A stretch of DNA of 64,000 bases from Alphaproteobacteria bacterium. GTDB lineage: Bacteria > Pseudomonadota > Alphaproteobacteria > Rhizobiales > Xanthobacteraceae. Below are positions 7,646 to 14,839 of the stretch, piece by piece (within the stretch, counting starts at the first letter, position 1; every line of letters begins with the position of its first letter). The notes under the pieces were generated by a model. That model was not told the origin of the DNA. It searched no databases and worked only from the letters and a program-made list of their open reading frames with translations. The position numbers were made by a program, and so were the translations under genes. Location: positions 62,001-126,000 of the forward strand of contig VBAH01000028.1 of NCBI GenBank assembly GCA_005884685.1, written 5' to 3'.

Positions 7646-8059
7646 ATGTTCACAGCGCAACAATACCGAGCCAAGGCAGCCGAATATGACGGCTTCCTCG
7701 CTGCGGCGCAGTCACCGGCCGAGATCGCCGAATATCGCGGTCTCAAGCAAAGTTATGCCTTGCACGCCGACAACCTGGACTGGCTCACGGCGAACGCCGG
7801 CAAAACGATGAGTACCGAGGTACGCGATCCGCCACGCCGGAAGCGCCGCGACCGGGATGGGACATACGCCGAGCAGGAGAATATTCTGCGCTGTCTCGGA
7901 GCCGCCGTGATCCTGAACTGGAACACGATGCCCACCAAGCTGCAGCGCGCCCTGTTCGAGGCCGCGAGTACCATTCAGGACAGTGAGCGGACAACACCGC
8001 TCAAGGATGCGCTCGCCCAGTTTCTGCACGACCACAAGGACGATGCGCCGAAGCAATAG
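7646..8059 (+). CDS. Small protein of unknown function with ADNxDWL motif
   Basis: A 137-residue cytoplasmic protein starting MFTAQQYRAKAAEYDGFL. The N-terminal 45 residues are helical and end in HADNLDWLTANAGK, a motif shared with the 60-residue protein at 11473 (MADNEDWLDGK) and, more loosely, with the one at 11774. The middle is basic (RRKRRDRDG) and the end acidic. I chose the ATG at 7646 because the conserved helical part begins there; upstream in-frame sequence runs through a probable terminator. No function known. Confidence 0.65.
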   Translation: MFTAQQYRAKAAEYDGFLAAAQSPAEIAEYRGLKQSYALHADNLDWLTANAGKTMSTEVRDPPRRKRRDRDGTYAEQENILRCLGAAVILNWNTMPTKLQRALFEAASTIQDSERTTPLKDALAQFLHDHKDDAPKQ

Positions 8060-8126
8060 AACGGCGCGTGACGTTTTCGACCTTGTGCGCGAACTAAATC
8101 ACGACTGAGGATCGGGGAGGACATTT

Positions 8127-8345
8127 GTGTCGCATAAATTCTCTGTGGGGCAGGCGGTCGATCTTGTGCCAAGAGTTCTGCGCGCAGCAGCCGCGGGGCA
8201 ATACGAGGTCCGCCGGTTGATGCCGGCATCCGATCGCGATGCGGGCGATCCCAGCTACCAGATCAAGAGTGTCCACGAAAAGCACGAGCGCGTCGTGTTC
8301 GAAAGCGACTTGACGTTGTCGGCGCGGTCCGAATTCTTCGCCTGA
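8127..8345 (+). CDS. Small conserved hypothetical protein
   Basis: A 72-residue protein with a GTG start (MSHKFSVGQAVDLVP...), supported by GGGGAGGA at a good distance. It contains a beta-rich segment (GQYEVRRLMPASD, YQIKSVHEKHERVVFE), resembling short proteins found across Bradyrhizobium and relatives. It sits between an unknown protein and the convergent frameshifted sensor kinase. Function unknown. Confidence 0.65.
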   Translation: MSHKFSVGQAVDLVPRVLRAAAAGQYEVRRLMPASDRDAGDPSYQIKSVHEKHERVVFESDLTLSARSEFFA

Positions 8346-8356
8346 CGCGATCGGCG

Positions 8357-9140
8357 CTAACGCGCCGCATTGGCCTGCGCTGCGGATGAGAACGCGACTG
8401 TAAACCGCGCCCCGCGACCCTTGTCTCCCGCCGAAATGTTCAGCTCGCCGCCGATCTGCTTCACCAGGGCCTGGACGATTCTCATTCCGAGTCCCTTGCT
8501 GCCGCCAGGATCGAAGCCCGCCGGCAATCCAGGCCCGCCGTCCGACACCGAGAGCGAATGGCAGCCGGGCGCCGCCGTTTCAAACCGGACGATGATGTTG
8601 CCCTTGGCGTATTTCGCCGCATTGGTGATCAGCTCGTTGACGATGAAGCCGAGCGGGATGGCGAACGCCGTCGGAATTTCGGCATTCGCGCCCTCGACCA
8701 GCACGGCGCAATCGTTTGATTCCTCGCACAACAGGCGTGAGAGATCCTCGCAAAGATGCTCGAGATAGCGCTTGAACTCCACCTGATCCTGATGATCGAG
8801 CAGATGCAGCGTGCGATGCACGCGCCCGAGCGCCGCAACGCGGCCGGCCGCAACGGCCAATTGATCGGCTGCCCCGAAAGTCTTCGCCTTCCTGGCTTTG
8901 CAACGAGAGCAGACTTGAGATCACTTGCAGACCGTTGACGAGCCGGTGCTCGAATTCCTGCGCCAGCATGACTTGGCGTTGCGCCAACTCACCCATCTCG
9001 CGCCGCAGCGCAGCTTCACGCCCGAGAGCGGCCTGCAATTCAGCGACCGCGGGGTGCGTTTTCTGGTCCAGCGGCGCACTGCTGAGCAGCGCCAAAGTGT
9101 CTGCGGTGAACGGACGCTCCAACCATTGTGACATCTGCAT
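8357..9140 (-). pseudogene. HWE/HisKA_2-type sensor histidine kinase, frameshifted
   Basis: Two overlapping minus-strand frames together make one kinase of about 260 residues. The first (from 9140) has a short N-terminal helical region and the phospho-acceptor block EFEHRLVNGLQVISSLLSLQ. The second (to 8357) carries GRVHRTLHLLDHQDQVEFK, the N box NELITNAAKYA, DGGPGLP and GLGMRIV of the ATP-binding domain. Deleting one base from the C run at 8872-8875 joins the frames cleanly (DFRAADQLAVAAGR). This is either a true recent inactivation or a homopolymer sequencing error. No response regulator is adjacent. Confidence 0.8.
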
Positions 9141-9189
9141 TACGGCTCTCCCGAAAAGCCAGAAACCTCACTCGATGCTACGGCGCGAG

Positions 9190-9495
9190 CTACCAGCGTC
9201 TTCCCCAACTTCCTCCCCAGCGGCCTTGCCATCCCCCTCCGCCGCGGACGAGCTTGATGATCAAAAGCAGGATCAGCGCACCGATGGTGGCGTTGACGAT
9301 GGCGGCAACGATGCCGGCGCCAAGATGGATGCCGAGTTGAGGCAGCAGCCAGCTGCCGATGAAAGCGCCGACGATTCCGATCAAGAGATCGCCGATAATA
9401 CCGAACCCGGTGCCCTGCACGATCTGGCCCGCAAGCCATCCGGCAACGAGGCCGACCAGCAGGATGACCACAAGGCTCTCGCTCGACATGTGCAT
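9190..9495 (-). CDS. GlsB/YeaQ/YmgE family stress-response membrane protein
   Basis: About 101 residues with three hydrophobic helices: SLVVILLVGLVAGWLAGQIV, then GTGFGIIGDLLIGIVGAFIG, and ALILLLIIKLV near the end. The GxGxGxxGDxxxG region between helices 1 and 2 is the signature of the transglycosylase-associated (Transgly_assoc) family of small inner-membrane proteins linked to acid or envelope stress. Start may be the ATG at 9495 or 9489. The tail is Gly/Trp/Arg-rich. The promoter side contains the palindrome at 9627-9640. Confidence 0.85.
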   Translation of the reverse strand: MHMSSESLVVILLVGLVAGWLAGQIVQGTGFGIIGDLLIGIVGAFIGSWLLPQLGIHLGAGIVAAIVNATIGALILLLIIKLVRGGGGWQGRWGGSWGRRW

Positions 9496-9626
9496 GTTGT
9501 TACCCGTCCGGATTGGCCTGATCGCCGGACAAATCCTCTCCACAGGACTCGCGCGGAGCGACCGAAGCCGACAACGATCGCCTGTGAGTATCGCGACAAC
9601 GCTACGCTTTTGTCAGGGCGGAAACC

Positions 9627-9640
9627 GAGCAAAATTGCTC
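9627..9640. promoter_or_regulatory. Palindromic site in the glsB-hemoglobin intergenic region
   Basis: GAGCAAAATTGCTC has perfect 6-base arms around AA and lies in the 320-base gap between divergent glsB and the truncated hemoglobin gene. Twelve bases (GCAATTTTGCTC, opposite strand) recur at 11303-11314 upstream of the crp/fnr gene. A weaker half-site GAGCAATTCAGC lies at 9728-9739. It is a candidate operator; the binding protein is unknown. Otherwise nothing was seen in this gap. Confidence 0.4.
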
Positions 9641-9816
9641 ACATCGAAAGGTCGCGACGAAATATTCGCTGCGACAATTTGAATACAAACGAAGCGGTGA
9701 CTCCGGCCGTCGCCAGAATTGCGCGGTGAGCAATTCAGCACAGATCACTGATCGTTACCTGCTAGGTGGTTAAGCACACCGGCCGGGCGGCACGACCTGC
9801 ACTCAAGGAGCTTGCA

Positions 9817-10398
9817 ATGGCACAGGATATTTCAACGATTACGAGACGAGGCGCAGTCGCAGGACTGGCGCTGAGCGCCGCTCCGGCCGGCCTGTTGGCG
9901 GGGACGGAGCGTGTGTACGCGCAGGCCAAGCAAGTCGCGCCTGAGGCCAAGCAAACTAAGCCCGAGAAGACTCTCTACGACCGGCTGGGCGGCGTCTTCG
10001 CCATCGCGGCGGTGGTGGATCACTTCAGCGACGCCGTCGTGAAGAACCCGATCGTCGGGCAAAAGTCCAAGAACCCGCAGCTGCAGGAATGGCACACCAA
10101 GAATTTGGGAAGGTTGCCCGGCCTGAAGTTTATGCGGACGCTGTGGGTCTGCAACATTTCGGGCGGGCCTTACCAATTCGCAGCCACCAAGCCTGGCACG
10201 ACGCCGCTCGGGCTCGAGGAGGCCCACCGGAGCCTAAAAATCTCCCCGGCAGAATTCGATGAAGTTGCAGCAGAACTCGGACGCACTCTGGACTTCGTCA
10301 AGGTCCCGAAGCAGGAAAAGGGTGAAGTTCTGGCGGCGTTCGCTGCGCACAAAGATGAGGTCACCGCCGGCTACGTCGCAGCCCATAAAGCCGGCTGA
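9817..10398 (+). CDS. Truncated hemoglobin (group I-like) with export signal
   Basis: A 193-residue protein. The N-terminal about 40 residues look like a Tat-type signal (TRRGAVAGLAL, then a hydrophobic core and TERVYAQA). The globin domain begins TLYDRLGGVFAIAAVVDHF, includes NISGGPYQF, and has a candidate proximal haem ligand His in EEAHRSLKISPAEFDEV, the usual group I pattern. AAGGAG lies 6 bases before the ATG at 9817. Family members bind O2 or NO; here the protein would act in the periplasm or at the membrane. A clean terminator follows at 10428. The nearby Crp/Fnr regulator may control it. Confidence 0.8.
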   Translation: MAQDISTITRRGAVAGLALSAAPAGLLAGTERVYAQAKQVAPEAKQTKPEKTLYDRLGGVFAIAAVVDHFSDAVVKNPIVGQKSKNPQLQEWHTKNLGRLPGLKFMRTLWVCNISGGPYQFAATKPGTTPLGLEEAHRSLKISPAEFDEVAAELGRTLDFVKVPKQEKGEVLAAFAAHKDEVTAGYVAAHKAG

Positions 10399-10427
10399 GC
10401 GGTACCTCGAAGAACCTGCGGCCTTCG

Positions 10428-10455
10428 ACCACCGGGTCGCTCCCGGTGGTGTTTT
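10428..10455 (+). terminator. Rho-independent terminator after the hemoglobin gene
   Basis: Stem ACCACCGGG (10428-10436), loop TCGCT, arm CCCGGTGGT (10442-10450), then GTTTT. It ends the truncated hemoglobin transcript before the convergent regulator gene. Confidence 0.8.
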
Positions 10456-10496
10456 CCGCGAGGGCGCGAGCCCGGCGATTACGCCTTCGCGCCAGA

Positions 10497-11168
10497 TTAA
10501 ATCTTGATTTGGGGCTGCTCGTGCAGCACCACGTTCAACAATGAGCTGTGCACGTGAATGCCGCCGTTGTAGTCGATGAAACCCAGCTTCCTGAACTTGT
10601 TCATGAAAAAACTCACGCGCGACCGGGTGGTCCCGATCATCTCGGCCAGCGTCTCCTGGCTGATCTTCGCGATGATCGGCTCGGGTTTGCCTTCCTTGCC
10701 GAAATTCGCCAGCAGCAACAGCAGCCGCGCAAGGCGCTTCTCGCTCGAATTGAACAGCTGATCGACGAGATCCGCTTCGACGCGGATGGTCCGGCCGAGA
10801 AGATGCGCGATGAACATCTCGGAAAACGCCGGTTCGCGATGGATCACGTCGACCACGGCCGCCTTGTCCAGCCGCATGAGGACGGTGTCCGTCATCGTCG
10901 TGACCGTGGTGATGCGCTGCGCCTGGCCGGCAAGACATCCCTCGCCGAAGAATTCATTCGTTCCGAAAATCGCGACGACCGCTTCCTTGCCCTGCTCGGA
11001 AACAACGGTGACTTTCGCCTTGCCCTTCTGGATGTAGAAGACAGCGTCCGCAGGGTCGCCCTGCGAAAAGACGATCTGGTCCTTGCCGAACCGGTCGATG
11101 CTGCGTCCGTCGCCCACCTTGGCGAGGAAGGATTTCGGATCGAACGGCGGCCGGCGCTTGATTGCCAT
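10497..11168 (-). CDS. Crp/Fnr family transcriptional regulator
   Basis: A 223-residue protein with an N-terminal cyclic-nucleotide-binding-type beta roll (about residues 25-140: VFSQGDPADAVFYIQKGKAK, GTNEFFGEGCLAG) and a C-terminal HTH_Crp domain (ISQETLAEMIGTTRSRVSFFMNKFRKLG). It lacks the N-terminal Cys cluster of oxygen-sensing Fnr, so it would sense a small molecule or act in a cascade. A palindrome-like site (GTGCAATTTTGCTC, 11301-11314) lies upstream and resembles one near the hemoglobin and glsB genes; autoregulation and joint control are plausible inferences. Confidence 0.88.
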   Translation of the reverse strand: MAIKRRPPFDPKSFLAKVGDGRSIDRFGKDQIVFSQGDPADAVFYIQKGKAKVTVVSEQGKEAVVAIFGTNEFFGEGCLAGQAQRITTVTTMTDTVLMRLDKAAVVDVIHREPAFSEMFIAHLLGRTIRVEADLVDQLFNSSEKRLARLLLLLANFGKEGKPEPIIAKISQETLAEMIGTTRSRVSFFMNKFRKLGFIDYNGGIHVHSSLLNVVLHEQPQIKI

Positions 11169-11300
11169 GACGGGCCCTCCTGACCGGGCGTCCCCGACGC
11201 AATTGATTCATAAGATTTTTCGCCGCGGTTTTCCACGTCGAACATCGCGGGCGCGAACCCGCCCGCCGATGGTGAATCGCATGTATGGCCCGGCGAAACT

Positions 11301-11314
11301 GTGCAATTTTGCTC
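11301..11314. promoter_or_regulatory. Palindrome-like site upstream of the crp/fnr gene
   Basis: GTGCAATTTTGCTC shares 12 bases with the reverse complement of the palindrome at 9627-9640. It is about 130 bases upstream of the crp/fnr start. Candidate autoregulatory operator. I see nothing else definite in the 304-base gap 11169-11472. Confidence 0.35.
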
Positions 11315-11472
11315 AGACGTGCCGCGCGGCCGCGTCTAGCTTGCACAACGCCGGACGTGCAGCGTCGCCCCCCGTCCCGCGCGTCCGGTCCCCCGGACCC
11401 CGGCTGGAAAATCCGGCCGAGGTCTTCTTTCCGCGGGTTCCCGGGGTGAAAGCCTCCCGTCATAGCAACGAC

Positions 11473-11655
11473 ATGGCCAAACAACCGACCACCGCCGCCG
11501 GATTTCGCAAGCGGGCCGACGACATCGGCAAGGGGCTCAAGTTCCGCACCCCCAAGGATCGGGCGCCCCTGCGCAGGAGGCAAAAGGCTTTGAACGATAT
11601 GGCCGACAACGAAGACTGGCTGGACGGCAAGCCAGCGTCCGCGGCGAAAGAGTAG
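11473..11655 (+). CDS. Small basic protein, ADNxDWL family
   Basis: A 60-residue protein, MAKQPTTAAGFRKRADDIGK..., ending with MADNEDWLDGKPASAAKE. The spacing of RADDI, a helical linker and ADNEDWL matches the N-terminal part of the protein at 7646 (KAAEY...HADNLDWL). No convincing ribosome site was seen, which lowers confidence. Function unknown. Confidence 0.5.
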   Translation: MAKQPTTAAGFRKRADDIGKGLKFRTPKDRAPLRRRQKALNDMADNEDWLDGKPASAAKE

Positions 11656-11773
11656 ATCGGCCGCGCGCGCTGCGCGCTCCAGGCCCGAGCGGATGGCCGT
11701 TCGGGGGACCGGGCGCGCCATGCGGCGGTTGGAACGATCAGGCCAGTTCGGCACTTCGGATAGAGGTGTCGAT

Positions 11774-11938
11774 ATGAACAAGCGCGACGAGTGCCAGGCA
11801 AACGCCACGGAATGCCAGCGGATGGCCGATATTGCCAAGGACCCCCTCGACAAAGCCCTTTGGGCCGTCATGGCGGGACACTGGCTCTACGTGTCGCCGG
11901 CCGGGGACGCGCCGCCGCAGAATCCGCTCAAGCATTGA
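11774..11938 (+). CDS. Small protein with AxECxxMA motif
   Basis: A 54-residue protein, MNKRDECQANATECQRMADI..., with a helical segment A-x-A-x-E-C-x(4)-A-x-A-x(2)-P, then two tryptophans (LWAVMAGHWLYV). It resembles short proteins found in many copies in Bradyrhizobium genomes. The pattern of A-x-A-x-E followed by a Pro and an aromatic end aligns with the N-terminus of the protein at 7646. Function unknown. Confidence 0.6.
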   Translation: MNKRDECQANATECQRMADIAKDPLDKALWAVMAGHWLYVSPAGDAPPQNPLKH

Positions 11939-12001
11939 ACGTGTCTTAGCATCCTGCGCCGGCCTCGCGCACGAGGCGGCCCGGCCGCGCCGGCCGCGCG
12001 C

Positions 12002-12643
12002 TCAATCGTCCTTCAGGATGCCGCGGCGGTACGCCTCGCTGACCACCGCCATGCGCTCGAGCTTTTGCAGGTCTGCGGCGAAAAATTCGTCGTCCTCGTC
12101 ACGCTTGGCCGCGGGGTATTGGTTCAACATCGCATTGAGCTCGCGCAGCGTGCGGGTGAGCCCCGCGAGGGTGCGCGCGGCGCGCTCGACCTCGCGCGGA
12201 TGAGCCAGGACGGACGCGAGCTGCGCCAGCGTGACTTCGATCGCCGGCAGCATGCGCGCGATGGCGCTTTGCAGGCGCGGCACCATGAGCGCGGCGTCGT
12301 CCAGCCGGACCGGGCGCTCGGCGAGCAGCGCCGCCGCGGCGGCGTAACGCGCCATGTCGGCGGCGGACACCGGCGCCGCAGCGGCGGGCGCAAGCGCGGA
12401 TGCCGGTCCCGACGGGACGAGCGGCGCTTCGTGGATCGGTGGCGCTTCGATCTCGGGCAAGGGCGGGCCTTGCGCCGGGACCGGCGGGCGCCGCGGCGTC
12501 CAGTTCCACTGGCGCACGCGGTTGCGCAGCGTCGAGGCGCTGATCCCGTGCTCGGCGCAGATCACGAGGTTCGGCTTGTCGGTTTCTTCGTAGTCGTGGC
12601 GGATGCGCGGCCAGTCCTTGCCGGTCAGTCTCGGGGGTGCCAT
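12002..12643 (-). CDS. HTH-containing protein of unknown function
   Basis: A 213-residue protein. Residues about 10-45 form a terminase-small-subunit or transposase-like helix-turn-helix (ICAEHGISASTLRNRVRQWNW). A Pro/Ala-rich linker follows, then a helical C-terminal part (ARTLAGLTRTLRELNAMLNQ) ending in KLERMAVVSEAYRRGILKDD. The ATG at 12643 follows AAAGGAAA. It could be a DNA-binding accessory protein of phage or mobile origin, but no phage genes surround it. Unassigned. Confidence 0.65.
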   Translation of the reverse strand: MAPPRLTGKDWPRIRHDYEETDKPNLVICAEHGISASTLRNRVRQWNWTPRRPPVPAQGPPLPEIEAPPIHEAPLVPSGPASALAPAAAAPVSAADMARYAAAAALLAERPVRLDDAALMVPRLQSAIARMLPAIEVTLAQLASVLAHPREVERAARTLAGLTRTLRELNAMLNQYPAAKRDEDDEFFAADLQKLERMAVVSEAYRRGILKDD

Positions 12644-12680
12644 GGGATTTCCTTTCAGGTGAACCGACCGCGCGTTGGAT

Positions 12681-12825
12681 GTCATCCCGGCAGCCGCGCG
12701 GCGGCTATCCCGGGACCCATCTCTCCAATGCGCTGATCTGAAAAAGCCGGGATACATGGGCCCGGCGCTCGCCATCGCGCGTCGCAGACGCGCGTAACCG
12801 CGCTGATGGCTCGGCCGGGATGACG
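12681..12825. repeat. Family C repeat with an embedded family E unit
   Basis: Ends are GTCATCCCGGCAGCCGCGCG and TCGGCCGGGATGAC. Inside, at 12770-12803, lies a second palindromic unit with the core GACGCGCGTAACCGCG that recurs inverted at 34943-34975 and 56350-56382. The composite fills much of the 382-base gap between the HTH gene and the XRE gene. Confidence 0.6.
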
Positions 12826-12954
12826 CGCTCGCGCGCCACCCGGCCCGGCATTGCGCGAATTCAATTGTGGGAGTGTGGGCGCTTGCTAGCAGAGCAGCGA
12901 GTCGCTGTCAAGGAATACAAGCAAGCATTAGGACGGATGGTGCAGCCCGGGTTG

Positions 12955-13030
12955 GTAGGGTGCAGTCAGCGAAGCGCACTGCACCGCCCTCCCGCATCGG
13001 GGGAATGCGCTGCGCTTGGTCCGCCCTACA
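12955..13030. repeat. Family B repeat overlapping the XRE stop codon
   Basis: It matches 6060-6135: GTAGGGTGCAGTCAGCGAAG, then a GAATGCGCTGCGCTTGGTCC block ending CCCTACA. The last bases supply the TAG stop of the minus-strand XRE gene at 13026. Confidence 0.65.
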
Positions 13031-13418
13031 TTCTGCCGCCGCGCGCGAGCGCCTCGGCGAGCGCCACCAGCGCGGCGCGCTCGCTGCGCACCGCAATCCC
13101 CGCATAGGCGCGCACCAGCCGCACGGCGCCGGCCGAGTTCATGTAAGCGAAGCCGCGCTCGCTCTTGCGCCGCGCCGCCGCATCGTAGAACGCCGTCACC
13201 GGCACATGCAGCACCGCCGCGATGCGGGCAAGCCGCGCGGCCGAGATGCGGTTCGCCCCCTTCTCGTACTTCTGCAGTTGCTGGAACGTGACGCCGATGA
13301 GGCTGCCCAGGTCGTTCTGCGACAGCCCACGGTCGAGGCGGAGCGCGCGCAGCTTTTGTCCGATCGCGACGTCCTCCGCGGTGGCGCGCCGCTTGGGCGG
13401 AGGCTTCCCCTCTTTCAT
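13026..13418 (-). CDS. XRE family transcriptional regulator
   Basis: A 130-residue protein with one helix-turn-helix at about residues 20-75 (KLRALRLDRGLSQNDLGSLI, then VTFQQLQKYEKGANRIS), the lambda-Cro/XRE type common in alphaproteobacteria. The C-terminal 50 residues are Ala/Arg-rich. It is divergent from a second, smaller XRE gene 110 bases away. Its stop codon falls inside a family B repeat, so the original 3' end may have been replaced. Confidence 0.85.
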   Translation of the reverse strand: MKEGKPPPKRRATAEDVAIGQKLRALRLDRGLSQNDLGSLIGVTFQQLQKYEKGANRISAARLARIAAVLHVPVTAFYDAAARRKSERGFAYMNSAGAVRLVRAYAGIAVRSERAALVALAEALARGGRM

Positions 13419-13528
13419 GTGCGCAAAGCCCGGTTACACATTCGAAGTTCAATTTCCTGCCTTATACGACGCAGACTACGATCTATAGTACATTGGCCGT
13501 GCGCTGGCAACCTTGCTCAATCGTGCGC

Positions 13529-13768
13529 ATGGCGCAGCGCGATTTTCAGCGGGCAAAGGACGTGCTGGCACGAAACGTTCGTGTGCATCGCGCGATCCAG
13601 GAGCTGTCGCAGATCGGCCTCGCCGACGAAGCTGGAACGACGCAGCGGACCATCAACCGCATCGAGGCGCGCAAGGCCAACCCGACCGTCGAGACGCTCG
13701 CCAAGATCGCCGCCGCGCTGCGCGTCGAGGTCGACGCGCTGTTCGCGAAGCCGGAGCGCGGGAGGTAA
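13529..13768 (+). CDS. Small XRE family regulator
   Basis: A 79-residue protein made almost wholly of one HTH domain (LARNVRVHRAIQELSQIGLA, AGTTQRTINRIEARKANPTV, ETLAKIAAALRVEVDALF). Such single-domain proteins act as small repressors or antitoxins. I chose the ATG at 13529 because homology starts there. It is divergent from the larger XRE gene and directly upstream of a truncated coding fragment. Confidence 0.8.
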   Translation: MAQRDFQRAKDVLARNVRVHRAIQELSQIGLADEAGTTQRTINRIEARKANPTVETLAKIAAALRVEVDALFAKPERGR

Positions 13769-13769
13769 A

Positions 13770-14108
13770 GCGCTAATCTCGGCTGGAACGAATCGTCGGG
13801 GAACGCGGAGGTCAACTCCGGATATCGAACTGACTCCGTCGGAACGCGCAGTGTTCGACAGAATCCAATTTGACGTGAGCAAGATCGGCTATGACAACTT
13901 CGCTCATAATGGCGAGCACGTTGTCGAGTTGATGCAGAGTTTATTGGCACGCAACGCCATTTCAAAGGCGCGTATGCTGCATTACACCGATCCGGAGTAT
14001 CGGAGCGGGCGCATGAAAGGTTCGCGCCGAGACCTCCTCCTTCGCAACCTCAAGACAGATGAGGAGGTGACGGGTCGCATGGTGCGCCAAGGATCAGGTG
14101 GCGAAGCT
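13770..14108 (+). pseudogene. Coding-like fragment of unknown family, truncated
   Basis: The plus frame reads ELTPSERAVFDRIQFDVSKI and continues with GYDNFAHNGEHVVELMQSLL and TDPEYRSGRMKGSRRDLLLR. That is a protein-like segment of roughly 90 residues with good codon use and no stop. There is no acceptable start codon at its beginning, and after KTDEEV (about 14070) the sequence stops looking protein-like and runs into the antiparallel PIN-like gene. It seems truncated at both ends. Family not identified. Confidence 0.4.
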
Positions 14109-14109
14109 G

Positions 14110-14478
14110 TCATTCCCCGATCGGAAGGCGGCGCCTCCGCACCCGGAAATGATCGATCACAATGATGCTACCAGCGATATCGGCTTCCGTGAGTGCTGCG
14201 AGCACCTCGCCCAGTCGCGCGGCCACGGCCGCGTCGCTCCAATCGCCCTCGCGAAACAAAATCAGGCTCGGTTCGATGGCCTGAGCGAGCGTGAGCAGGC
14301 GCGGATAGTCGAGATCGACCGTAATCACGGTTCGTCCCTCCTGCTTCGCGCGTTCCAGGATCGCAGCATCGGTTTCGCGCGCAAGCCCGAGGTCAGCGGC
14401 ATGCACGGCATCGTGCCCGCGCTCGACAAGCCAGACCGCCAGCGTGGGCGACAGCGGCATGTCGATCAGAAATCTCAC
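14110..14478 (-). CDS. DUF5615-type PIN-like protein, putative toxin
   Basis: A 122-residue protein, MRFLIDMPLSPTLAVWLVER..., with PIN-fold acidic positions: D in FLIDM, then HAADLG, ARETDAAIL and ITVDLDY. PIN-like DUF5615 proteins are usually ribonuclease toxins paired with DUF433 antitoxins. The start is a GTG that overlaps the stop of the DUF433 gene by four bases (GTGA), a translational coupling typical of such pairs. Ribonuclease activity is inferred from family only. Confidence 0.8.
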   Translation of the reverse strand: MRFLIDMPLSPTLAVWLVERGHDAVHAADLGLARETDAAILERAKQEGRTVITVDLDYPRLLTLAQAIEPSLILFREGDWSDAAVAARLGEVLAALTEADIAGSIIVIDHFRVRRRRLPIGE

Positions 14479-14711
14479 TTTGCGGGTGAGGGCTGCAGCT
14501 CGATCGTCTCGTCTTCGGCGATGAAGGCTGCATAGCGCAGCGCCTCGTCGATGTCGCCGGATTCCAGGTACGGATAAGACGTAAGGATCGCTTCGCGTGT
14601 CTCGCCCGCTGCCATGAGCCCGAGCAGCCGCGCGACCGGAAAACGGAGTCCGCGAATGCAGGGCTTCCCGGTGCACACCGCCGGATCGATCGTGATGCGG
14701 GTGAATGTCAT
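14475..14711 (-). CDS. DUF433 domain protein, putative antitoxin
   Basis: A 78-residue protein with the full DUF433 pattern: ITIDPAVCTGKPCIRGLRFP, then RLLGLMAAGETREAILTSYP and GDIDEALRYAAF. The domain contains an HTH-like fold and usually pairs with a downstream PIN-like gene, as here with a four-base overlap. Likely represses its own operon and neutralises the PIN-like protein. A degraded copy of its C-terminus is at 5568-5640. Confidence 0.82.
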   Translation of the reverse strand: MTFTRITIDPAVCTGKPCIRGLRFPVARLLGLMAAGETREAILTSYPYLESGDIDEALRYAAFIAEDETIELQPSPAK

Positions 14712-14839
14712 GGCGCTAGCCTAACCTGCCGGGGCGCCTCTCGCCAGTGCGCGGCGATTGAGCAGCGGCGGTGGGCACGCTCGCACTCGCTTCGCTCGCG
14801 CCCGCTTTGCCCACCCTCAAGATCGCGCGAGCGCGAACG

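Noticed and set aside
12867-13769. Extension of the coding fragment at 13770 back to 12867
   Set aside because: The open frame crosses a family B repeat and two XRE genes in other frames without protein-like sequence.
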